Assembly (NCBI RefSeq): GCF_000025345.1 | Contig: NC_013757.1 | Coordinates: forward strand, 5,258,498 to 5,322,497 | Length of the DNA stretch: 64,000 bases | From: Geodermatophilus obscurus DSM 43160 | GTDB lineage: Bacteria; Actinomycetota; Actinomycetes; Mycobacteriales; Geodermatophilaceae | Reading direction: 5' to 3' | Shown here: piece by piece, positions 59,149 through 64,000 of the stretch | Layout: every line of letters begins with the position of its first letter | How positions within the stretch are numbered: position 1 is the first letter of the stretch | The notes under the pieces: generated by a model | The model's input: the letters and a program-made list of their open reading frames with translations, nothing else | The model's database searches: none | Told to the model about the DNA's origin: nothing | Translations under genes and position numbers: made by a program

Positions 59149-60221
59149 GCCTTGTTCTCCTCAGAGGACGGGGGGACGGGGACGGTGGCCGCGTCGGTGT
59201 CGGGGAACGCCACGACATCGGTTGCGGAGCCCACTGGAGCGGCGACGGGGGAGCCCGGGGTCGGGCGCGAGGGCAGCGGCGGCAGCGCGACGCCCCGGTG
59301 CGCGAGCTCACGGGCGGCCTCGACGTAGCTGGTCGAGCCGCGGGAGCCGGGGTCGTAGGTGACCACCGACTGGCCGTAGCCGGGAGCTTCCGAGACTCGC
59401 ACGTTCCGTGGGATGACGGCGTCCAGCACGAGGCTGCCGAAGTGGTTGCGCACCTCCTCGGCGACCTGGTCGGCGAGCTTCGTCCGCCCGTCGTACATCG
59501 TCAGCAGGATGGTCCGGACGGCGATCCCCGGGTTGAGGTGCCGGCGGACGAGGTCGATGTTGTTGAGCAGCTGACCCAGACCCTCGAGCGCGTAGTACTC
59601 GCACTGGATGGGGATGAGCACCTCGTCGCCGGCCACGAGGGCGTTGAGCGTGAGCAGCCCCAGGGACGGCGGGCAGTCGATGAGCACGTAGTGCGGGCGC
59701 TGTTCCGGCGGGAGCTCCTGCAGATGGGTCTCGATCGCCCGGCGCAGCCGGTACTCGCGTGCGACGACGGAGACGAGCTCGATCTCCGCGCCGGCCAGGT
59801 CGATGGTCGCCGGCACGCAGGAGAGCAGCGGCGTGGCCGTCGTCGGGTGGACGACCTCGGCCAGCGAGCTGTCGCCGACCAGGGCGTCGTAGACCGACGG
59901 GGTCCCGACGCTGTGCGGGACGCCGAGCGCCGTGCTGGTGTTCCCCTGCGGGTCGAGGTCGATGACCAGCGTCCGCAGCCCGTACAGCGCCAACGCGACG
60001 CCGAGGTTCACCGACGACGTGGTCTTGCCGACGCCGCCCTTCTGGTTGGCGATGGTGATGACCCGGATGCGCCCCGGCACCGGGAACGGCTCCTGGTCGG
60101 CGGCGTGCAGGACCTGGGTGGCCCGCAGGGCCTCCATGGCGATGGGGCTGTCGAACTCGACGGCAGAGGCCGACTGCTCGGCCGTGAGACTGCTCCGCAG
60201 CCGCTGGCCCGGGTCGGTCAT
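59145..60221 (-). CDS. parA: Chromosome-partitioning ATPase ParA
   Basis: 358 residues from the ATG at 60221 (AGGAAGGA about 8 nt upstream). The deviant Walker [15 protein letters not shown] is in the first 80 residues, with [24 protein letters not shown] and the DNA-binding region after. It drives segregation of ParB-parS complexes. An in-frame start at 60284 would run through the parS sites and is less likely. Confidence 0.97.
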   Translation of the reverse strand: MTDPGQRLRSSLTAEQSASAVEFDSPIAMEALRATQVLHAADQEPFPVPGRIRVITIANQKGGVGKTTSSVNLGVALALYGLRTLVIDLDPQGNTSTALGVPHSVGTPSVYDALVGDSSLAEVVHPTTATPLLSCVPATIDLAGAEIELVSVVAREYRLRRAIETHLQELPPEQRPHYVLIDCPPSLGLLTLNALVAGDEVLIPIQCEYYALEGLGQLLNNIDLVRRHLNPGIAVRTILLTMYDGRTKLADQVAEEVRNHFGSLVLDAVIPRNVRVSEAPGYGQSVVTYDPGSRGSTSYVEAARELAHRGVALPPLPSRPTPGSPVAAPVGSATDVVAFPDTDAATVPVPPSSEENKA

Positions 60222-60243
60222 CTCAGGTCCTTCCTGCCGGTCC

Positions 60244-60291
60244 GTTTCACGTGGAACGGACGCGGGAAGTCGTACGGGTTCCACGTGGAAC
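60244..60291. promoter_or_regulatory. Two parS sites upstream of parA
   Basis: GTTTCACGTGGAAC (60244-60257, one mismatch in the left half) and the perfect palindrome GTTCCACGTGGAAC (60278-60291), 34 bp apart centre to centre, in the rsmG-parA gap. The consensus fits the ParB site of Actinobacteria. Binding may also repress parAB. Confidence 0.9.
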
Positions 60292-60293
60292 GG

Positions 60294-60965
60294 TCACCGC
60301 GCTCCACGCGTCATGACCACCACGGTAGTGGCAGCCTCTCCCAGCCCTGCGCCGACAGCCCGCGCGTGGACGTCGCGCATCCCGGCCGCCTCCAGTTCAG
60401 GCACCAGGGACGGCAGCTCCTCCACCGCGCGGGACCCGACGAGGGCGACGAGCTGGGCGCCCGGGCGCAGCAGCCCGCGACACCAGGACACCAGCCGGGG
60501 GAGCGCGGCGACCGCCCGCGCCGTGACGACGTCCACCGGCCCCACCGCGGCGCGCACCGAGCGCTCCTCGGCCCGGCCGCGGACGACCCGCCAGGGGGCG
60601 CCGAGCTCGGCGACGACCTCCTCGAGGAACTCCACCCGTCGGGCCATCGGCTCGACGAGGGTCAGCCGGAGGTCCGGCCGGGCCAGCGCCAGCGGGATGC
60701 CGGGCAGCCCGGCGCCGCTGCCGACGTCCACCACCCGGGCCCCGGGCGGGACGGCGTCGGCGACGGCGGCGCTGTTGAGGATGTGTCGCTCCCACAGCCG
60801 GGGCACCTCCCGCGGGCCGATCAGCCCACGGGTGACGCCGTCGGTGGCCAGCCGGGCGACGTAGCGCTCGGCGTCGCCGAGCCCGGGCCCGAACACCGAC
60901 CGGGCGACCTCCGGGGCCGGTGGGACGGCCGGGGCGCCTGTGTCAGGCGAGGCGGGCTCGGTCAC
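60294..60965 (-). CDS. rsmG: 16S rRNA (guanine(527)-N7)-methyltransferase
   Basis: 223 residues of the GidB fold: LWERHILNSAAVADAVP, VVDVGSGAGLPGIPLALARPDLRLTLVEP (SAM-binding), RGRAEERSV, VVTARAVAALPRLVSW. Loss gives low-level streptomycin resistance in other bacteria. The GTG at 60965 overlaps the jag stop. Confidence 0.96.
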   Translation of the reverse strand: MTEPASPDTGAPAVPPAPEVARSVFGPGLGDAERYVARLATDGVTRGLIGPREVPRLWERHILNSAAVADAVPPGARVVDVGSGAGLPGIPLALARPDLRLTLVEPMARRVEFLEEVVAELGAPWRVVRGRAEERSVRAAVGPVDVVTARAVAALPRLVSWCRGLLRPGAQLVALVGSRAVEELPSLVPELEAAGMRDVHARAVGAGLGEAATTVVVMTRGAR

Positions 60966-61603
60966 CGATCCGGCAGCACCACGACGCGACGGTTGGGCTC
61001 CTCGCCCTCCGACTCGCTGTGCACGCCGGAGATCCCGGCGATGACGTCGTGCACGACCTTGCGCTCGAACGGGTTCATCGCCGAGAGCCGCTCCGGCTGC
61101 CCGCTGGACGCGACCCGGCGGGCCGTCTCGGCGGCCAGCGAGGTCAGGTCGGCCCGGCGCCGGGCACGGAAGCCGCTGATGTCGAGCATCAGCCGGCTGC
61201 GCACGCCGGTGGACTGGGCGACGGCGAGCCGGGTGAGCTCCTGCAGCGCCTCGAGGACCGCACCGTCGGTACCCACCAGGTCCGCGAGGTCGCCGCCGAC
61301 GATCGCCACCGACGCCCGGTCGCCCTCGACGTCGAGGTCGATGTCGCCGTCCACGTCGAGGATGTCGAGCAGCCGCTCCAGGTAGTCACCGGCGACGTCG
61401 CCCTCACGGACCAGCAGGTCGGCGCCGTCGTCGTCGACCACGTCCGCCGGCTCGATAGCGGAGTCCGCGCCGTCGTCGTCGGGGTCGGGCAGGTCCGGCT
61501 GCGCCGGGACCCCGCCGTCGGCGGGCACCGGGCTCAGGACCGCGCCGGAGGTGGCCTCACTGGTGAGACCGGCCGGCTCGGTGGGGTGCTGTGGGGCGCT
61601 CAT
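60962..61603 (-). CDS. jag: Jag/KhpB-like RNA-binding protein
   Basis: 213 residues. A long acidic N-terminus, then KH domain (VREGDVAGDYLERLLDILDVDGDIDLDVEGDRASVAIVGGDL..., split by function) and R3H domain (NPFERKVVHDVI). In other Gram-positives it binds RNA with KhpA and affects cell elongation. The ATG at 61603 has GGAGG 8 nt upstream. Follows yidC in the same direction. Confidence 0.92.
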   Translation of the reverse strand: MSAPQHPTEPAGLTSEATSGAVLSPVPADGGVPAQPDLPDPDDDGADSAIEPADVVDDDGADLLVREGDVAGDYLERLLDILDVDGDIDLDVEGDRASVAIVGGDLADLVGTDGAVLEALQELTRLAVAQSTGVRSRLMLDISGFRARRRADLTSLAAETARRVASSGQPERLSAMNPFERKVVHDVIAGISGVHSESEGEEPNRRVVVLPDR

Positions 61604-61694
61604 GGCGTGTCCTCCGAGTGGGTGCGGGCGTCCGGGGTCAGCCCCGGTGGTCGGTGGCCGGCGCGGGCGCCCGACGGGGACCCCGCGCGCCGGG

Positions 61695-62852
61695 TCAGCG
61701 GCGCTTGCGCTTGCCGCGGTTGGCCGGTCCCTGGCTGCCGCGACCTGCACCGCTCCGCGGGCGCCCGCCCGACGGGCGGGCGGGCGACGACGGGCCGTCG
61801 GAGCCGGCAGCGGTGGCACCGGCGGCGGTGGCACCGGTGGGGCTGGCACCGGTGGGGGTGGCCGCGCCGTCGTCCGCAGGGGTGCCGGGCGCAGGAGTGT
61901 CGGCCGCGGTGTCACCGGTCGGGTTGGCCACCTCGACCGTGGAGGCCGGGGCGGTGCGGCCGCTCTTCGGGCGGACCGGCTTGGCGCCGGGCCGGGGGGC
62001 CAGCGCCTTCGGGTCGACGGCCGGCTTGTCCGCGGCTGCCTTGGCCTTGGCGGCGTCGGAGCCGGGCGGCGGCATCTTGCGCAGGATGAAGAACTGCTGG
62101 CCCAGCGTCCACAGGTTGTTGGTGAACCAGTAGAGGAGGACGCCGATCGGGAAGAGGAAGCCGGAGACGAACAGGCCCAGCGGCATCACGTAGAGCAGCA
62201 TCTTCTGCACCATCGCGGCCTGACCCTCGACCGGGCCGGAGCGCCGCATGATCTGCTTCTGCGTGAAGAAGGTCGTGAAGCTCATGATCACGATGAGCAG
62301 GAACGCGACCACCCGGATCTGGCCGTAGCCGCCGGTGATGTCGAGGATCGCCTGCTCCTTCGACCCGCTCATGAAGAACGAGGAGGAGATCGGCGCACCG
62401 AAGAACGGCGCCCGCGCGGCCTCGTCGGTGAGCTCGGCACTCCAGCTGTAGAGGCCCTGCGCGTCGGGGGCCAGCCGCCGCAGCACGTGGAAGAGCGACA
62501 GGAAGATCGGGATCTGCGGCAGGATCGGCAGGCAGCCGGCCAGCGGGCTGACCCCGCGCTCGCGCTGCATCTTGAGCATCGCCTCGCTGAAGCCCTGCCG
62601 GTCGCTGCCGTACTGCTTGCGCAGCCGTGCGATCTCCGGCTGGAGCTCCTGCATCGCCCGCTGGGACTTGACCTGCTTGACGAACAGCGGGAAGAGGATC
62701 ACCCGCACGGTCACGACGAGGAAGACGATCGACAGCGCCCACGTCAGGCCCGACAGCCCGGTCCCGGCTTCGGGGTCGTCGAAGGCGAGGCTCCACAACG
62801 CGTGCCACTGCGCCATGACCCACGAGATGGCGGTGTACAGCCAGTCAAGCAA
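61695..62852 (-). CDS. yidC: Membrane protein insertase YidC
   Basis: 385 residues from a TTG at 62852 that overlaps yidD by 8 nt, with AGGAGG 9 nt upstream; the protein starts [20 protein letters not shown] as expected for actinobacterial YidC. Five membrane segments, including VRVILFPL with the conserved groove Arg. No lipobox is seen, only a single Cys in PLAGCLP. A Pro/Ala/Thr-rich tail of about 120 residues ends in basic residues (GKRKRR) that can bind the ribosome. Confidence 0.93.
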   Translation of the reverse strand: MLDWLYTAISWVMAQWHALWSLAFDDPEAGTGLSGLTWALSIVFLVVTVRVILFPLFVKQVKSQRAMQELQPEIARLRKQYGSDRQGFSEAMLKMQRERGVSPLAGCLPILPQIPIFLSLFHVLRRLAPDAQGLYSWSAELTDEAARAPFFGAPISSSFFMSGSKEQAILDITGGYGQIRVVAFLLIVIMSFTTFFTQKQIMRRSGPVEGQAAMVQKMLLYVMPLGLFVSGFLFPIGVLLYWFTNNLWTLGQQFFILRKMPPPGSDAAKAKAAADKPAVDPKALAPRPGAKPVRPKSGRTAPASTVEVANPTGDTAADTPAPGTPADDGAATPTGASPTGATAAGATAAGSDGPSSPARPSGGRPRSGAGRGSQGPANRGKRKRR

Positions 62853-63201
62853 GGGGGGACTCCTCCTGCGGGGCCCGGCGGGGTGCCGACGGGACGGGTC
62901 GGGCGGTTCCGGGTTCGGGTGTGCGGGCGGGCGGCACCAGGTCGAGGCCACCAGGGTGCCAGGGCGCGCACTTGAGCAGCCGGCACAGCGCCAGCCAGCT
63001 GCCCCGCCCCGCGCCGTGGACGGCGAGCGCCTCGGCGGCGTAGGCGCTGCAGGTGGGCTGGAAGCGGCACCGTGGCGGGAGCGCCGGGCTGATCGCCCGC
63101 TGGTAAAAGCCGACGACGGCCAGCATCGCCCGGGCCACCGGACGACGGCGGTGCTCGGCGGCCGGCCGACCGGGGACCTCGGTGCCTGGGTCGGCGCTCA
63201 C
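62845..63201 (-). CDS. yidD: Membrane protein insertion efficiency factor YidD
   Basis: 118 residues with the YidD core [28 protein letters not shown] and [16 protein letters not shown]. The conserved Cys are intact. The ATG at 63201 overlaps the rnpA stop (ATGA), and the end overlaps yidC by 8 nt. The C-terminal Pro/Arg tail is variable. Confidence 0.93.
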   Translation of the reverse strand: MSADPGTEVPGRPAAEHRRRPVARAMLAVVGFYQRAISPALPPRCRFQPTCSAYAAEALAVHGAGRGSWLALCRLLKCAPWHPGGLDLVPPARTPEPGTARPVPSAPRRAPQEESPLA

Positions 63202-63581
63202 CGGGTCCGGGCCCGGGGCTCGAGCACGCGGTCGAGCCCGGCGGAGAGGTCGCGGGCCAGGTCCACCGAGGTGGCCGTGGCCGCCTCCGGCCGGGCGCGG
63301 ACCACCAGGTCCGCGGTGGGCGGCAGCCGGTCGAGCTGGTCGAGCACGACCGCGCGCAGCCGCCGGGTGACGCGGTGGCGCACCACGGAGTTGCCCACGG
63401 TCTTGCCCACCACGAAGCCGGCCCGTGGACCACCGACCGTCCCGGCATCGCCGGGGGTCGGGGTCACGGGCCGTTCGGGGAGGTAGTGGAGCACCATGGT
63501 CGGCCGTCCGGCACGCCTGCCGGACCGGACGACCGCGGTGAAATCCGGACGCCGGCGCAGGCGTGCCTGCGCGGGCAGCAC
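63198..63581 (-). CDS. rnpA: Ribonuclease P protein component
   Basis: 127 residues. [51 protein letters not shown] is the RnpA signature. The protein supports the RNA subunit in tRNA 5' maturation. The GTG at 63581 begins one base after the rpmH stop (TGAGGTG), so the two are coupled. Confidence 0.95.
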   Translation of the reverse strand: MLPAQARLRRRPDFTAVVRSGRRAGRPTMVLHYLPERPVTPTPGDAGTVGGPRAGFVVGKTVGNSVVRHRVTRRLRAVVLDQLDRLPPTADLVVRARPEAATATSVDLARDLSAGLDRVLEPRARTR

Positions 63582-63582
63582 C

Positions 63583-63720
63583 TCAGGCGGAGAGCTTCTC
63601 GCGACCCTTGCGCCGACGGCCGGCGACGATCGCCCGGCCCGCGCGGGTGCGCATCCGCAGCCGGAAGCCGTGGGTCTTGGACCGGCGACGGTTGTTCGGC
63701 TGGAACGTGCGCTTGCTCAC
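63583..63720 (-). CDS. rpmH: 50S ribosomal protein bL34
   Basis: 45 residues, [20 protein letters not shown] followed by [25 protein letters not shown], a textbook L34. The GTG at 63720 has AGGAG upstream. This is the gene before dnaA on the left flank of oriC in nearly all Actinobacteria. Confidence 0.98.
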   Translation of the reverse strand: MSKRTFQPNNRRRSKTHGFRLRMRTRAGRAIVAGRRRKGREKLSA

Positions 63721-63752
63721 GAGGTACTCCTACGACACGACATCGACGGGGC

Positions 63753-63838
63753 GCGCCCACCGGGAGGTGGGCGCACGCGACAGGGACGGGCACACGGCGC
63801 GAGCCGGTTCCCGTCCATGGATCTCGGCCCAGCATAGC
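63753..63838 (-). promoter_or_regulatory. rpmH leader: hairpin and -10 box
   Basis: A 9-bp hairpin (GCGCCCACC 63753-63761 with GGTGGGCGC 63766-63774, loop GGGA) lies in the leader about 33 nt before the start. TATGCT at 63833-63838 (minus strand) is a good -10 box for the rpmH transcript. Confidence 0.5.
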
Positions 63839-63840
63839 CG

Positions 63841-64000
63841 AGGGAGCGCGACGACCGGCGGCCCGGCCGGACGCGGACTCCCCAGGGTCTCCCATCCGCG
63901 CGTGCGGGCGGCGGTGCCGCGCCGTCCCGCCCGGGGCGACACGCCACGCGGCGCGCCGACAGCTCGCGCCAGGCTCGTTGCCGGGCTGTGGACGGGGCTG
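63841..64000. other. oriC-proximal edge, no gene seen
   Basis: GC-rich non-coding sequence upstream of rpmH. A degenerate DnaA-box-like TGTGGACGG lies at 63988-63996; the real origin is presumably just beyond the window. Confidence 0.4.

Noticed and set aside
63841..64000. Start of oriC with DnaA boxes
   Set aside because: Only one degenerate box-like sequence (TGTGGACGG) is seen; the origin itself is not in the window.

Overview
The window is very GC-rich actinobacterial chromosome, dense with GTG starts and 4-bp stop/start overlaps. Its right end is the conserved left flank of oriC: rpmH is the last gene (63583-63720), so dnaA and oriC should lie just past position 64000. Gene content and order (rpsF-ssb-rpsR-rplI-dnaB, ponA, ino1, pcnA, murJ, trxBA, cwlM-like, parBA, rsmG, jag, yidCD, rnpA, rpmH) match other Actinobacteria. 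The GTTCCACGTGGAAC parS sites and the family-like intergenic hairpins suggest Geodermatophilaceae (Blastococcus, Geodermatophilus, Modestobacter type). The family call is an inference; the phylum call is secure.

Positions 1-26500 are more variable. They hold the 5' part of an M20 peptidase; a glycerol regulon (glpD divergent from an IclR regulator-glpK, then glpF-glpK2) with a shared operator-like motif; pgm; a fused BluB-CobT cobalamin enzyme behind an alpha/beta hydrolase; an orphan SF2 helicase; a TauE/SafE permease; and a TPP-riboswitch thiM-thiE-thiD operon in which thiM is broken by a G7 tract. Then come dinB; an ArsR (CmtR-like)-CDF-methyltransferase metal operon; a small methyltransferase; and a PucR regulator next to a ferredoxin-reductase/desaturase lipid pair.

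Positions 26784-45950 are core genes: dnaB carrying a class-3-type intein, ridA, the rpsF-ssb-rpsR-rplI ribosomal/replication operon, an endonuclease IV, a GT87 mannosyltransferase with the class A PBP ponA, DUF5318, PadR, ino1, a lipoprotein, yqgE, an MFS permease, a zinc protease, and pcnA divergent from a Nudix hydrolase.

Positions 45477-55290 are one mostly co-oriented cell-wall/redox block: Nudix, DUF6049 membrane protein, murJ, a membrane pseudokinase, trxB-trxA with a SigR-type promoter, and a CwlM-like amidase. An aminotransferase and a Ddl-like ATP-grasp enzyme follow. Positions 58105-63720 are the oriC-proximal minus-strand chain parB/parA/parS, rsmG, jag, yidC, yidD, rnpA, rpmH.

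The most unusual material is non-coding. A family of intergenic hairpins has changing stems but a conserved GAGCGTGCGAG-like loop, often followed by a repeated 20-23-mer (GGCCGTTCCAGTACGTCACC). GTGAGC...GCTCAC palindromes sit on stop codons. A long palindrome built on GATCATGGGGTTG sits between convergent genes. Many genes have a TAnnnT box 6-8 nt before the start codon, which suggests leaderless transcripts. No tRNA, rRNA, CRISPR array, insertion sequence or prophage was recognised.
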